Assembly: GCF_003610255.1 (NCBI RefSeq)
Contig: NZ_RAPS01000001.1
Location: 2,294,001-2,358,000 of the forward strand
Length of the DNA: 64,000 bases
Direction: 5' to 3'
From: Streptomyces sp. TLI_171
GTDB taxonomy: Bacteria; Actinomycetota; Actinomycetes; Streptomycetales; Streptomycetaceae
Shown: one piece after another, positions 51,068-60,318 of the stretch
How the letters are laid out: the number at the start of each line of letters is the position of its first letter
How positions within the stretch are numbered: position 1 is the stretch's first letter
Notes under the pieces: model-generated
Databases searched by the model: none
Told to the model about the DNA's origin: nothing
What the model saw: only the letters and a program-made list of their open reading frames with translations
Translations under genes and position numbers: made by a program

Positions 51068-54000
51068 TCAGTCCGCGGCCCCGAACGAGCCGGGATCGTT
51101 CATCAGGGCGGACGCCTCACGCAAGGTGAGGCGTCCGCCCTGTTCGTACGAGGCCGCGTAGTCCTCGGCGCCGAGCAGGTCGCGCAGCAGCCGGGCGCAC
51201 CGGGTGTACTCGGCGCGCTCCATGAAGGACCCGGGGGTGCCGCTGAGTCCGTTGTGGGCGCCGAGCAGTTCGGCGGCGCGGCGGGCGGCGGCGGGTTCGC
51301 CGCGCAGCCGGGCGTACTCGGTGAGGGCGCCGGCGATCGGGGTCATCAGCATCATCGCCATGTGCTCGACGAAGATGGTGGCGCCGCCCTCGACCTCGGT
51401 CATGGTGCGGCGGCCGGTGCGCATCAGCGCCAGGCCGGAGACCGGGTCGCCGGCCCGGGCCACCACCCAGCCGCGGACGCAGGTGACGATGCCGCCGAAC
51501 ACCGACGGGAACGGGACCCGGTAACCGGGGTCGACGGGCAGCTCGTCGAGCACCGCGAGCGCCTCGGCGAAGTCGCCGCGCGTCACCGCCAGGTTGCACA
51601 GCACCAGGCGTCCGTACAGCCGGGCGCCCTCGGCGTCGGTGCTGTCGAAGGCGGCGTCGGCGACCGCCTCGCGGACCATCCGCTCGCCGGCCTCCGGGTC
51701 GCGCTCGGCCACCACCTCGCCGAGCCGGGCCCGCAGCATCGGCACCTCCTGGTGCGCGCCGAGCTGGATGCTCAGCTCGATGGCCTGCCGGAAGGCCAGC
51801 TCGGCCTGCTCGGCGTCACCGGACTTGGTGGCGTTCTCGGCCTTGCCGGACAGCGCGTCCGAGCACCCCCAGCGGTCGCCCATCGCGGTGTAGAGGGCGA
51901 GCGCCTCCTCGCTGTCGGCGATCGCCTGCTCCAGGCCGCCCGCCAGGTCGTTGAGCAGCCGGGCGCGCAGCTGCAGGGCGAAGGCCAGGTCGCCGGGGCC
52001 GCCGTGCACCCGGGCGCCGGCCACCGCGTCGTCCATCACCTCGCGGGTGCGCTCCATCTCGCCGGTGAGGAAGACCGTGAACACCCGGCTGAGCACCGGC
52101 TGCCGGTAGGACTGCGGCAGGTCGCGGGTGTAGGTCTCCAGGATCCGGCGGGCGGTGTCCAGCGCGCCGGAGTCGTCGAGCAGGCTCATGTCGCCGGAGA
52201 ACAGGCTGATCAGCCGGTGCAGGCCGAGCTGCCGGCGGGCCTCGTCGAGCAGGTCGGGCGGCATCGGCAGCGGTGCGTCCAGCGGGCCGGCGGCGAGCGG
52301 GACGGGCGGCGGCGCGTCGTCGGCATACGGGTCGGGGCCGAGCGCGGCGACCGCCTCGTACCAGGTGCGGGACTCGGTGCGGTAGTCGCGCAGCATCCAG
52401 TAGCCGGCCATCGACAGCGCCAGCGCCAGGCCCTCCTGCTCGTCGCCGGTGTCGACGGCGCGGCGCAGCGCGGCCCGGACGTTCTCCTGCTCGCGGTCGA
52501 GGCGGGCGAGTTCGTCGAGCTGGCCGGGGCCGTGCAGGTTCAGGTAGGCGTGGCGGCTGAGCTCCCGGTAGTAGGCGGTGTGGCGGTGGCCGGTCTCGGG
52601 TTCGGCGGCCTCGGCGAGGCGCTCGGCCGCGTACTCGTGGATGGTCTCCAGCATCCAGTAGCGCGGCTGCTCACCGAGGCCCGCCACCAGCAGCGACTTG
52701 TCGACCAGCGAGAGCAGCAGGTCGGCGACCTCCGCGCGGGGCACCGACTCGCCGTCGGCGACGACCTGTTCGGCCGCCTCCAGGGTGCAGCCGCCGGCGA
52801 ACACCGACAGCCGGCGCAGCACGGCGCGCTCGCGCGGGCCGAGCAGGTCCCAGGACCAGTCGACGACCGCGCGCAGGGTCTGCTGGCGCGGCAGCAGCGT
52901 CCGGGAGCCGGCGGTGAGCAGGGCGAACCGGGAGTCCAGCCGCTCGGCGAGCTGGCGCGGCGTCAGGCCGCGCAGCCGGGCCGCGGCGAGCTCGATGGCC
53001 AGTGGCAGGCCGTCCAGCCGGCGGCACAGCTCGGCGCAGGCCGCCGGGTCCTGGTCGACGCGGAAGTCCGGGCGGGCGGCGGCGCCGCGTTCGCCGAGCA
53101 GCCGCAGCGCGGACGGGTCGGGCAGCGGCTCGACCGGCAGCACCGCCTCGCCCGGGACGCCCAGCGGCTCGCGGCTGGTGGCCAGCACCGTGACGCCCGG
53201 GCAGTCGGCGAGCAGCCGGTCGGCGAGGTCGGCGGCGGCCTGGATGACGTGCTCGCAGTTGTCGAGCAGCAGCAGGACCCGGCGCCGGCCGAGGTGGTCG
53301 ACCACCCGGCGCACCGGGTCCTTGCGGCCGCCCTCGATGGCCTCGGCGACGGCGCCGCCGGTGTGCAGCACCGTCTCCCGCAGGCCGAGCGCGGAGGCCA
53401 CCGCGTCCGGGACGGCCGCGGGGTCCTCCAGCGGGGCCAGCTCGATCTGCCACACGCCGCCGGGCCAGCGCTCGGCGTCCTGCTCGCGGCGGCCCGCCTC
53501 CACCGACAGCCGGGTCTTGCCGGAGCCGCCCGGCCCGGTCAGCGTGGTGAGCCGGCCCGCCGTCAGGGCGCCCGCCACGGTGGCGAGTTCGCTGTCCCGG
53601 CCGACGAAGCTGGTCCGGCCGGGGCGCAGGTTCCCGCCGGCCGCGCCGGCCCTGGTCGCGCGGGCCGGCGCGGGCGCGGGCTGCGCGGTCAGCAACTCCT
53701 GGTGCAGGGCGCGCAGTTCGGGCCCCGGATCGGTGCCGAGCTGATCCGCCAGGATGCGCCGGACCTCCTCGTAGCGGTTCAGTGCCTCCGCGGTGCGGCC
53801 CGCGGCCCGCAGGGCGCGCAGCTGCAGCGCGTGCAGCTGCTCGTCCAGCGGGTGCTCGCGGCAGAGTTCGGCGAGCTCGGCGGTCACCTCGGCGGCCCGG
53901 CCGAGCGCCAGCTCGGCGGCCAGCCGGTGCCGGCGGGCCTCCTCGTGCCGGCTCTCCAGCCGGGCGGCGGGGCCGGTGCGGTCCGGCAGGTCGGCCAGCG

Positions 54001-54394
54001 CCGGGCCGCGCCACAGCGCGAGCGCCGCGTTCAGGTGCTCGGCGGCGGCCGCCGGGTCGCCGTCCTCCAGCGCCCGCGCCCCGTCGGCGGCCAGCCGCTG
54101 GAACTCCGCGACGTCGGTGCGCGCGCCGGTCAGCCAGTACCCGGCGGGCCCGGAGCCGATCTCGGCCCGGCCCACCGTCCGGCGCAGCCTCCCGACCAGC
54201 GTCTGCAGCGCGGCGGCGGCGTCCTGCGGCGGCTCGTCCGCCCACACCTCGTCGGCCAGCAGCTCGGCCGGGACCGGCCGGCCCTCGCGCAGGGCCAGCG
54301 CGGCCAGCAGGGCGCGCAGCCGGGCGCCGCCGAGCGCGACCGGGGTGCCGTCGTCGTGGTGGGCGGTGGTGGTGCCGAGGATGCCGTAGTGCAC
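51068..54394 (-). CDS. AfsR/SARP-family regulator (BTAD, NTPase, TPR)
   Basis: 1108 residues from GTG 54394; an upstream in-frame ATG would add residues before the family N-terminus (VHYGILGTT). A winged-helix OmpR-type DNA-binding domain (about 1-90: LGGARLRALLAALALREGRPV, LQTLVGRLRRTVG) is joined to a BTAD (about 95-240). An NB-ARC-like NTPase has its P-loop at about 285 (GPGGSGKTR) and Walker B LLLLDNCEHV. The C-terminal half is TPR-like helical repeats. Such proteins activate secondary-metabolite or transporter genes via direct heptamer repeats. It is convergent with the DrrAB exporter, which has such repeats. A hairpin lies within its last codons. Confidence 0.9.
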   Translation of the reverse strand: MHYGILGTTTAHHDDGTPVALGGARLRALLAALALREGRPVPAELLADEVWADEPPQDAAAALQTLVGRLRRTVGRAEIGSGPAGYWLTGARTDVAEFQRLAADGARALEDGDPAAAAEHLNAALALWRGPALADLPDRTGPAARLESRHEEARRHRLAAELALGRAAEVTAELAELCREHPLDEQLHALQLRALRAAGRTAEALNRYEEVRRILADQLGTDPGPELRALHQELLTAQPAPAPARATRAGAAGGNLRPGRTSFVGRDSELATVAGALTAGRLTTLTGPGGSGKTRLSVEAGRREQDAERWPGGVWQIELAPLEDPAAVPDAVASALGLRETVLHTGGAVAEAIEGGRKDPVRRVVDHLGRRRVLLLLDNCEHVIQAAADLADRLLADCPGVTVLATSREPLGVPGEAVLPVEPLPDPSALRLLGERGAAARPDFRVDQDPAACAELCRRLDGLPLAIELAAARLRGLTPRQLAERLDSRFALLTAGSRTLLPRQQTLRAVVDWSWDLLGPRERAVLRRLSVFAGGCTLEAAEQVVADGESVPRAEVADLLLSLVDKSLLVAGLGEQPRYWMLETIHEYAAERLAEAAEPETGHRHTAYYRELSRHAYLNLHGPGQLDELARLDREQENVRAALRRAVDTGDEQEGLALALSMAGYWMLRDYRTESRTWYEAVAALGPDPYADDAPPPVPLAAGPLDAPLPMPPDLLDEARRQLGLHRLISLFSGDMSLLDDSGALDTARRILETYTRDLPQSYRQPVLSRVFTVFLTGEMERTREVMDDAVAGARVHGGPGDLAFALQLRARLLNDLAGGLEQAIADSEEALALYTAMGDRWGCSDALSGKAENATKSGDAEQAELAFRQAIELSIQLGAHQEVPMLRARLGEVVAERDPEAGERMVREAVADAAFDSTDAEGARLYGRLVLCNLAVTRGDFAEALAVLDELPVDPGYRVPFPSVFGGIVTCVRGWVVARAGDPVSGLALMRTGRRTMTEVEGGATIFVEHMAMMLMTPIAGALTEYARLRGEPAAARRAAELLGAHNGLSGTPGSFMERAEYTRCARLLRDLLGAEDYAASYEQGGRLTLREASALMNDPGSFGAAD
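51104..51142. terminator. perfect 17-bp stem inside the 3' end of the SARP gene
   Basis: CAGGGCGGACGCCTCAC (51104-51120) and its exact complement (51126-51142) flank a 5-nt loop. It is 59 bp beyond the exporter permease stop on the plus strand and within the last 25 codons of the SARP gene on the minus strand, so it may terminate the exporter mRNA from inside a convergent coding sequence. Confidence 0.7.
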
Positions 54395-54552
54395 CCGCCC
54401 ATTCTGGGGGACGCGCCGAGCGGTCGGCGCACACCCGTGCGGAACGCCCGGTCGCTCCCGTACGTTCACCCGGGGCCGCTTGTCCGGCGCACCCCGCGGG
54501 CGGCATGATCGACGCCTGCCCCCGCCGTCCCACCTCCGGAGCCCGAGCCGCC

Positions 54553-55365
54553 ATGACCTTCGCCAGTACCAGTCAGCGCAGCGTGGAGAACCGGGTCAGC
54601 CCGATCTTCCTGGTGCTGGCCGCCACCTTCGTCGCCTCCGGCTGGGCACTGGGCACCGGCTGGGGCAACGCCGGGATCGGCGTGTTCCTGTTCGTGGTGG
54701 CGGGCTGGATGGTCTCGCTCTGCCTGCACGAGTACGCGCACGCCCGCACCGCGCTGCACGGCGGCGACATCACCATCGGCGCCAAGGGCTACCTGACGCT
54801 GAACCCGCTGAAGTACGGGCACGTCCTGCTGAGCTTCGTGCTGCCGGTGATCTTCGTGATCATGGGCGGCATCGGCCTGCCCGGCGGCGCGGTCTACATC
54901 GAGCGGGACCGGATCTCCGGCCGGCTCAAGCACAGCCTGATCTCGGCGGCCGGCCCGCTGGTGAACGTGGCCTTCGCCGTGGTCACGCTGCTGCTGGTCG
55001 GCGGGGGCTGGTTCGAGGACCCGGACATGCCGGCCACCACCGGCGACGGCGGCATGTACGTGCACTCGGCGCTGCCGTCGGCCCTCGCGTTCCTCGCCTA
55101 CCTGCAGGTGACCGCGGCGATCCTGAACCTGCTGCCGGTGCCCGGCCTGGACGGCTACGGCATCATCGAGCCCTGGCTGTCCTACAAGACCCGGCGGGCG
55201 ATCGCCCCGTACGCGCCCTACGGCATGCTGGTGCTGTTCGCGCTGGTGTGGCAGAGCCAGGTCGGCCAGTGGCTGTTCGACCTGACGATGCGGATCTTCG
55301 ACCTGTTCGGCGTCGACGGCCGCTACATGGGCGTCGGCTACGAGCTGTTCCGCTTCTGGAACTAG
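54553..55365 (+). CDS. M50-family (site-2 protease-like) membrane metalloprotease
   Basis: 270 residues, five or six membrane helices. The zinc motif HEYAH (59-63, CLHEYAHA) is at the end of the second helix, and the third ligand is in NLLPVPGLDGYGI (about 199). This matches the minimal S2P group without a PDZ domain. Such proteases cleave within the membrane, often anti-sigma factors, but no partner is adjacent. Its stop shares a CTAG with the stop of the convergent small membrane gene. Confidence 0.9.
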   Translation: MTFASTSQRSVENRVSPIFLVLAATFVASGWALGTGWGNAGIGVFLFVVAGWMVSLCLHEYAHARTALHGGDITIGAKGYLTLNPLKYGHVLLSFVLPVIFVIMGGIGLPGGAVYIERDRISGRLKHSLISAAGPLVNVAFAVVTLLLVGGGWFEDPDMPATTGDGGMYVHSALPSALAFLAYLQVTAAILNLLPVPGLDGYGIIEPWLSYKTRRAIAPYAPYGMLVLFALVWQSQVGQWLFDLTMRIFDLFGVDGRYMGVGYELFRFWN

Positions 55366-55556
55366 CCCCGCTCGGCCGCGGCCCGGGCGCGCTGCTCGGC
55401 GCGGTCCTTGCGGACGTAGTACCACGCCATGTTGCTGGCCACTCCCGCCATCAGGATCCACACCACGCCGAACCACTTGCCCTCGACGAACGAGACCACC
55501 GCGGCGGTCACCGCGAGGACGAGGACGATCGAGGCGTACAGGGCGTTGCGGGGCAT
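55362..55556 (-). CDS. small membrane protein, two helices
   Basis: 64 residues from ATG 55556, which has GAGGAG upstream. Two hydrophobic helices (YASIVLVLAVTAAVVSFV and WFGVVWILMAGVASNMAWYYV) are followed by a charged tail KDRAEQRARAAAERG. Family unknown to me. Tail-to-tail overlap of 4 bp with the M50 protease gene. Confidence 0.75.
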   Translation of the reverse strand: MPRNALYASIVLVLAVTAAVVSFVEGKWFGVVWILMAGVASNMAWYYVRKDRAEQRARAAAERG

Positions 55557-55616
55557 GGCGGGGCTCCTCGTGCTGACGGTGTGCCCCGCCATTCTCGCAG
55601 GTGCGGCGGAGTCGGC

Positions 55617-56318
55617 TCAGACGTCGGTGATGCGCAGGCCCGCGTGGGCCTTGTAGCGCCGGTTCACCGAGATCAGGTTCGCCACCAGCGACTCGACCTG
55701 GTGGGCGTTGCGCAGCCGCCCGGCGAAGATGCCGCGCATGCCGGGGATCACCGAGGCCAGCGCCTGCACGATCTCGGTGGCGGCCCGGTCCTCGCCGAGC
55801 ACCATCACGTCGGTGTCGATCGACTCCACCGACTCGTCCTGCAGCAGGACGGCCGACAGGTGGTGGAAGGCCGCGGTGACGGTGGAGTCCGGCAGCAGCG
55901 CGGCGGCCTGCTGGGCGGCCGAGCCCTCCGGGACCTGCAGCGGGTAGGCGCCCTGCTTGTCGAAGCCCAGCGGGTTGACGCAGTCGACCACGATCTTCCC
56001 GGCGAGCTCGGCGCGCAGCGCGGTGAGCGTCTCGGCGTGGCCGTCCCACGGCACCGCGACGATCACCACGTCGCTGTCGGCGGCGCAGGCCGCGTTGTCG
56101 GCGCCGCGGATGCCCAGGCCGAGCTCGGCGGCGCAGGCCTCGGCGCGCTCGGCGCTGCGGGAGCCGATCACCACCCGCTGGCCGGCCTTGGCGAGCCGGT
56201 GGGCGAGGCCGCGGCCCTGGTCGCCGGTGCCGCCGAGGACACCGACCACGAGGTGGGAGACGTCGGGCAGGGTCCGGCCCGGACCGGCCGTCGCGTTCAC
56301 TGAATCGGGTTGCGTCAT
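55617..56318 (-). CDS. npdG: NADPH-dependent F420 reductase
   Basis: 233 residues from ATG 56318. The Rossmann motif GVLGGTGDQGRGLAHRLAKAGQRVVIGSRSAERA (Ser-Arg after strand 2 for NADPH phosphate) is followed by VVIVAVPWDGH, VDCVNPLGFDKQG and a C-terminal RRYKAHAGLRITDV. This is the NpdG/Fno family, which transfers hydride between NADPH and the deazaflavin F420. It supplies F420H2 for actinobacterial reductases; none is adjacent. 98 bp separate its coding sequence from the upstream small membrane gene on the same strand. Confidence 0.9.
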   Translation of the reverse strand: MTQPDSVNATAGPGRTLPDVSHLVVGVLGGTGDQGRGLAHRLAKAGQRVVIGSRSAERAEACAAELGLGIRGADNAACAADSDVVIVAVPWDGHAETLTALRAELAGKIVVDCVNPLGFDKQGAYPLQVPEGSAAQQAAALLPDSTVTAAFHHLSAVLLQDESVESIDTDVMVLGEDRAATEIVQALASVIPGMRGIFAGRLRNAHQVESLVANLISVNRRYKAHAGLRITDV

Positions 56319-56365
56319 GCCGAAGATCCTGCCAAACGGCAGGCCCGGGCAGCATGCTGTCGCGC

Positions 56366-56944
56366 ATGGACGCGGTGAGAGTTTCCGCACTCCGGCAGTC
56401 ACTGGCCGGCACCGGCTGGCCCGAACGGGCGGGTGCGTTCGCCGCCACCCTGCGCGGCTCGGTCACCAGGCGCAGCGCCGGCGGCCTACTACTGGTCGGC
56501 ACCCCGCGCTACGAACCGTGGCACCTGGCGGCCCATCTGAGTGACGAGGCCGCGTACTGCGGGCTGCCGGAGCTGGCCCCGACGCTGCTGCGGCACAGCG
56601 TCCCGGCCGGCGCGCCGGACCACCTGGCGTGCGGGCTGCCGCGGCTGGAGGAGGCGGGCGGCGGCGCGACGGTGCTGCTGGTCGCCCCGTCGCCGGCCGA
56701 CGCGCCGCTGCTGGAGCGGCTGGACGACGCCCGCCGGGCGGGGGCGGTGCTGCTGGCGCTGGACGACGGCGACCCGGAGCTGACCGATCTCGCGCACGAG
56801 CGGCTCACCGTGCCGGGGGCCGCGCCGGAGCCCTTCGAGCTGGTCCAGCACCTCGTCAGTTCGGCGGCCGCCGGCGTCCCGCCGCGCTCCCGGCTGGCGC
56901 GGCTCGCCGAGCGGCTGACGGCCTCGCCGGTGCTGCGCTGGTGA
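56366..56944 (+). CDS. conserved actinobacterial protein of unknown function
   Basis: 192 residues from ATG 56366 (ATG 56354 is also possible; neither has a clear ribosome-binding site). Alternating strands and helices with GGLLLVGTPRYEPWHLAAHL, TVLLVAPSPADAPLLERLDDARRAGAVLLALDDGDPEL and a C-terminal HLVSSAAAG suggest an alpha/beta Rossmann-like fold resembling a degenerate SIS domain. I recall similar proteins in Streptomyces but know no function. Divergent from npdG. Confidence 0.75.
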   Translation: MDAVRVSALRQSLAGTGWPERAGAFAATLRGSVTRRSAGGLLLVGTPRYEPWHLAAHLSDEAAYCGLPELAPTLLRHSVPAGAPDHLACGLPRLEEAGGGATVLLVAPSPADAPLLERLDDARRAGAVLLALDDGDPELTDLAHERLTVPGAAPEPFELVQHLVSSAAAGVPPRSRLARLAERLTASPVLRW

Positions 56945-56986
56945 GGGCGGCCGGCCCGGGCCCGGAAAACCCGTTGCCGGCGGGGT

Positions 56987-57016
56987 GCCATGTGACGCAG
57001 CATCTGGCCATGTGAC
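56987..57016. promoter_or_regulatory. GCCATGTGAC direct repeat at the MFS gene start
   Basis: GCCATGTGAC occurs at 56987-56996 and 57007-57016, 20 bp apart. The second copy contains the GTG start codon (57012). A regulator bound here would block both transcription and initiation. Confidence 0.5.
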
Positions 57017-58307
57017 AGGTACCGCCCGGTTCTTCCGCAAGCTGCTCCCCGATCTCACGCCCTGGCGCGAGTCGCGGGACTTCCGTCTGCTCTGGGCCTC
57101 CGGCTGCGTCACCGGTTTCGGCAGCTTCCTGTCCTTCGTGGCGCTGCCGATCCAGATCAAACAACTGACCGGCTCCGCCTTCGCGGTGGGCCTGGTCGGC
57201 GCGTTCGAGCTCGTCCCGCTGGTGGTGTTCGGCCTGTGGGGCGGGGCGCTGGCGGACGCCCTGGACCGGCGCCGCCTGGTGCTGCTCAGCGAGGCGGGGC
57301 TGGCCCTGCTGGCCGCGCTGATGCTGGCCAACTCGCTGCTGCCGCACCCCCTGCTGTGGCCGATCTACCTGGTCGCGGCGCTGACCGCGGCGCTGGACGG
57401 CCTGCAGCGCCCGGCGCTGGACTCGCTGACCCCGCGGGTGGTCGCGCACGACCGGCTGCCCGCCGCGTTCGCCCTGAACTCGCTGTACCGCAACGTCGCC
57501 TCGGTGGCCGGCCCGCCGCTGGCGGGCGTGGTCGTCGCAGTCGCCGGGGCGCGCAGCGCGTACGCCCTGGACCTGCTCACCTTCCTGGTCTCACTGGCGC
57601 TGATCTCCCGGATGCGGGCCGTCCCGCCGGCGGAGAGCGCCGAGGCGCCCTCGCTGCGCACCATCGGGCAGGGCCTGCGGTACGCCTGGGGCCGCAAGGA
57701 CCTGCTGGGCACCTACGCGATCGACCTGGTGGCGATGCTGTTCGCCTACCCGGTGGCGCTCTACCCGTTCCTGGCCGCGTCGATGGACGCGGAGTGGGCG
57801 CTGGGCCTGCTGTACGCCGCCACCGCGGCCGGCGCGCTGGCGGTGGCCGCCACCGGCGGCTGGACGGCCCGGGTGCACCGGCACGGCCGGATGCTGCTGT
57901 TCGCCGCGCTCGGCTGGGGCGGCGCGATGGCGCTGGCCGGCCTGGCCGGGAACGTCTGGCTGGTGCTGCTGTTCCTGGCGCTGGCGGGCGGGGCCGACCA
58001 GATCAGCGGGGTGGCGCGGTCGACGATCTGGAACCAGTCCATCCCCGACGAGCTGCGCGGCCGGCTCGCCGGGGTGGAGCTGCTGTCCTACTCGGTGGGC
58101 CCGCAGCTCGGCCAGGTGCGGGCCGGCGGCATGGCCGCGCTGATCGGCGTGCGGGGCTCGATCTGGGCGGGCGGGGCGCTGTGCGTCGCGGGCGTGCTGG
58201 CGCTGACCGCGGCGATCCCCAAGCTGCTGGCCTGGGACTCGCGCACCGACCCGCACGCGCTGGCCGTCCGCGACCAGCACGAGCGGCAGGCCGCGACGGT
58301 CTCCTGA
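57012..58307 (+). CDS. MFS transporter, DHA3/EntS-like family
   Basis: 431 residues from GTG 57012 (GTG 56985 is also in frame). About 12 membrane helices; conserved segments include WRESRDFRLLWASGCVTGFGSFLSFVALPIQI, GLWGGALADALDRRRLVLLSE (motif A), FALNSLYRNVASVAGPPLAGVVV and IPDELRGRLAGVELLSYSVGPQLGQ. These match the EntS/Bcr-like group that exports siderophores and drugs. No biosynthetic genes are adjacent. No Shine-Dalgarno sequence precedes either start. Confidence 0.88.
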   Translation: MTGTARFFRKLLPDLTPWRESRDFRLLWASGCVTGFGSFLSFVALPIQIKQLTGSAFAVGLVGAFELVPLVVFGLWGGALADALDRRRLVLLSEAGLALLAALMLANSLLPHPLLWPIYLVAALTAALDGLQRPALDSLTPRVVAHDRLPAAFALNSLYRNVASVAGPPLAGVVVAVAGARSAYALDLLTFLVSLALISRMRAVPPAESAEAPSLRTIGQGLRYAWGRKDLLGTYAIDLVAMLFAYPVALYPFLAASMDAEWALGLLYAATAAGALAVAATGGWTARVHRHGRMLLFAALGWGGAMALAGLAGNVWLVLLFLALAGGADQISGVARSTIWNQSIPDELRGRLAGVELLSYSVGPQLGQVRAGGMAALIGVRGSIWAGGALCVAGVLALTAAIPKLLAWDSRTDPHALAVRDQHERQAATVS

Positions 58308-58325
58308 CCGCCCGTCGGCCCCGGG

Positions 58326-58541
58326 TCAGCTCCTCGGCTCCTCGTCGTTCCAGCGCGGGTCCTCGCGCCACTCCTGGTTCCGCTCAGCGGCGGTCTCCAG
58401 CGCCTTCGCGGCCTCCTCCCGGGTGGCGTACGGGCCGAGCCGGTCCTTGGCCGGGCACTCCGGGCCCTCCTCGACCTTGCCGTGCTTGATGCAGTAGAAC
58501 CACTCCCCCGGCTGCCCGGTGGGCTTGCGGCCGAACGCCAT
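58326..58541 (-). CDS. small conserved SPOR-like protein
   Basis: 71 residues; ATG 58541 with GGGAGA upstream. The core reads [42 protein letters not shown], a pattern like SPOR-domain proteins (one domain of about 50 residues), with two cysteines that might pair or bind metal. Widespread in Streptomyces as far as I recall; function unknown. Convergent with the MFS gene. Confidence 0.8.
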   Translation of the reverse strand: MAFGRKPTGQPGEWFYCIKHGKVEEGPECPAKDRLGPYATREEAAKALETAAERNQEWREDPRWNDEEPRS

Positions 58542-58664
58542 CGTCTGGTCTCCCGTCCTGGTGGGCCCGCGGCCGGGCCGCGGCGGTCTGCGGTGATCAT
58601 TCCCGGCGCCCCGGCCGCGCACACGGCCCGGGGCGGGCGGATGGCGGCGGATACACTCGCCGTC

Positions 58665-59510
58665 ATGGCTCTGGTACCCGGCACGCAGTCCCCCACCCGC
58701 AAGGTCCCCGCGCACATCGCGCGACCGGAGTACGTCGGCAAGCCCGCGCCGACCCCGTACACCGGCCCCGAGGTGCAGACCGCGGAGACCATCGAGAAGA
58801 TGCGGATCGCCGGCCGGATCGCGGCGCGGGCGATGGCGGAGGCGGCGAAGCTGATCGCCCCCGGCGTGACCACCGACGAACTGGACGCCGTCGCCCACGC
58901 GTACATGTGCGACCACGGCGCCTACCCGTCCGACCTCGGCTACCGGGGGTTCCCGAAGTCGATCTGCACCTCGATCAACGAGGTGATCTGCCACGGCATC
59001 CCGGACTCGACGGTGCTGCAGGACGGCGACATCGTCAACATCGACGCCACCGCCTTCATCCACGGCGTGCACGGCGACCTGAACGCCACCTACCTGTGCG
59101 GCGAGGTGGACGAGGAGTCCCGGCTGCTGGTCGAGCGGACCGAGGAGTCGCTGAACCGGGCGATCAAGGCGGTCCGCCCGGGCCGGCAGATCAACGTGAT
59201 CGGCCGGGTGATCGAGTCCTACGCCAAGCGGTTCGACTACGGCGTGGTCCGGGACTTCACCGGCCACGGCATCAACACCTCGTTCCACTCCGGGCTGATC
59301 GTCCCGCACTACGACAGCGACCGGGCCACCCAGGTGATCAAGCCGGGCATGACCTTCACCATCGAGCCGATGCTCACCCTGGGAACCTACGACTACGAGA
59401 TCTGGCCGGACGGCTGGACGGTGGTCACCAAGGACCGCAAGCGGACCGCGCAGTTCGAGCACACCCTGGTGGTGACCGCCGACGGCGCCGAGGTCCTCAC
59501 GCTGCCCTGA
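58665..59510 (+). CDS. map: type I methionine aminopeptidase
   Basis: 281 residues. ATG 58665 lies seven bases after TACACT, so a leaderless mRNA is likely; an in-frame ATG at 58641 is less probable. The N-terminal extension with [17 protein letters not shown] is the proline-rich motif of actinobacterial MapA/MapB. The pita-bread fold has [22 protein letters not shown], metal ligands in [19 protein letters not shown] (two Asp), FTGHGI (His), FTIEP (Glu) and QFEHTLVV (Glu). It removes the initiator methionine from nascent proteins. Confidence 0.95.
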   Translation: MALVPGTQSPTRKVPAHIARPEYVGKPAPTPYTGPEVQTAETIEKMRIAGRIAARAMAEAAKLIAPGVTTDELDAVAHAYMCDHGAYPSDLGYRGFPKSICTSINEVICHGIPDSTVLQDGDIVNIDATAFIHGVHGDLNATYLCGEVDEESRLLVERTEESLNRAIKAVRPGRQINVIGRVIESYAKRFDYGVVRDFTGHGINTSFHSGLIVPHYDSDRATQVIKPGMTFTIEPMLTLGTYDYEIWPDGWTVVTKDRKRTAQFEHTLVVTADGAEVLTLP

Positions 59511-59526
59511 CCCCCCGTCAGCGCAC

Positions 59527-59570
59527 GCGGACGGCCCGCCACTCCCGCTCGGGGGTGACGGGCCGTCCGC
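59527..59570. terminator. bidirectional hairpin between map and the primase-like gene
   Basis: GCGGACGGCCCG (59527-59538) and CGGGCCGTCCGC (59559-59570) are perfect 12-bp arms with a 20-nt loop, 17 bp past the map stop and 50 bp past the convergent stop. Confidence 0.75.
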
Positions 59571-59619
59571 CGACTCGTCCTGCCTTATCGTTCCTGCGCG
59601 CCGCGGGCGGTGCCCCGGC

Positions 59620-60318
59620 TCAGCCGATCAGCCACTGCTCCTGGGCGACCGCGCCGACCTCGGTGCACGCGTCGGTCAGCACGTCCAGCACCCGCAGCGG
59701 GTCCGGCAGCGGCTGCTCGGGGCCGCGCAGCCAGCGCACCCGGGAGCCGTCCGGCAGCGCGGCCGGCGGGACCAGGGTGTACGAGCCGCGGCAGTGCCAG
59801 CGCAGGCCCGGGTGCTCGGAGACGGTGTCGGGGGTGGAGTCCAGCGCACTGGTCCACCACTCGTCCTCGTCCTGCGGGGTGCCCCGGGTGGCGGTGAAGA
59901 ACAGGTAGCGGTCCTCGCCGACGGCGGCCACCGGGCCGCCCACGCCCTGCGCCTCCAGCCGCTGCAGCGCCAGGACGCCGGCCTCGGCCGGGACGTCCAG
60001 CACGTCGTGCGCCCGGCCCGTCGCGGTGACGAAGTTCGCCTCCGGGTCGCGGGACAGCCAGCGCGCCAACTGTTCGGCGTCGACGGTGGCCTGGGACTGC
60101 CAGGCGAAGGACACCGGATGCTGGGCCGGGGCCGGACAGCCGACCCGGTCGCACGAGCACCGGTGGCCGGCCGGGTGCGCCGCCGGCGCCACCGGGAACC
60201 CCGCCCGGACCGCCCCCAGCAGCAGATCCAGCCTCGCAGCCGCGTCCCCTCCGGTGTCCGGCCGGTCGTCCCGCTCGCCCCGCCGCCACCAGGACGTCCA
60301 CCTGCTGCTGGCTTCCAT
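59620..60318 (-). CDS. bifunctional DNA primase/polymerase-domain protein
   Basis: 232 residues from ATG 60318, which has GGAAGGGG upstream. The central part resembles the Prim-Pol domain of actinobacterial small proteins: ARLDLLLGAVRAGFPVAPAAHP, a CSCDRVGCPAPAQHPVSFAWQSQATVD segment with three cysteines, WLSRDPEANFVTATGRAHDVLDVPAEAG, and a strand pattern to the end. The domain is similar to the N-terminus of plasmid and phage primases. The usual catalytic DxD is reduced to DVLDVP here, so enzymatic activity is doubtful. No replication genes are nearby. Confidence 0.75.
   Translation of the reverse strand: MEASSRWTSWWRRGERDDRPDTGGDAAARLDLLLGAVRAGFPVAPAAHPAGHRCSCDRVGCPAPAQHPVSFAWQSQATVDAEQLARWLSRDPEANFVTATGRAHDVLDVPAEAGVLALQRLEAQGVGGPVAAVGEDRYLFFTATRGTPQDEDEWWTSALDSTPDTVSEHPGLRWHCRGSYTLVPPAALPDGSRVRWLRGPEQPLPDPLRVLDVLTDACTEVGAVAQEQWLIG

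Noticed and set aside
59620..60318. Mobile-element origin for the primase/polymerase-like protein
   Set aside because: Similar single-domain proteins are common in Streptomyces chromosomes, and no integrase, replication or att-like sequences are nearby.
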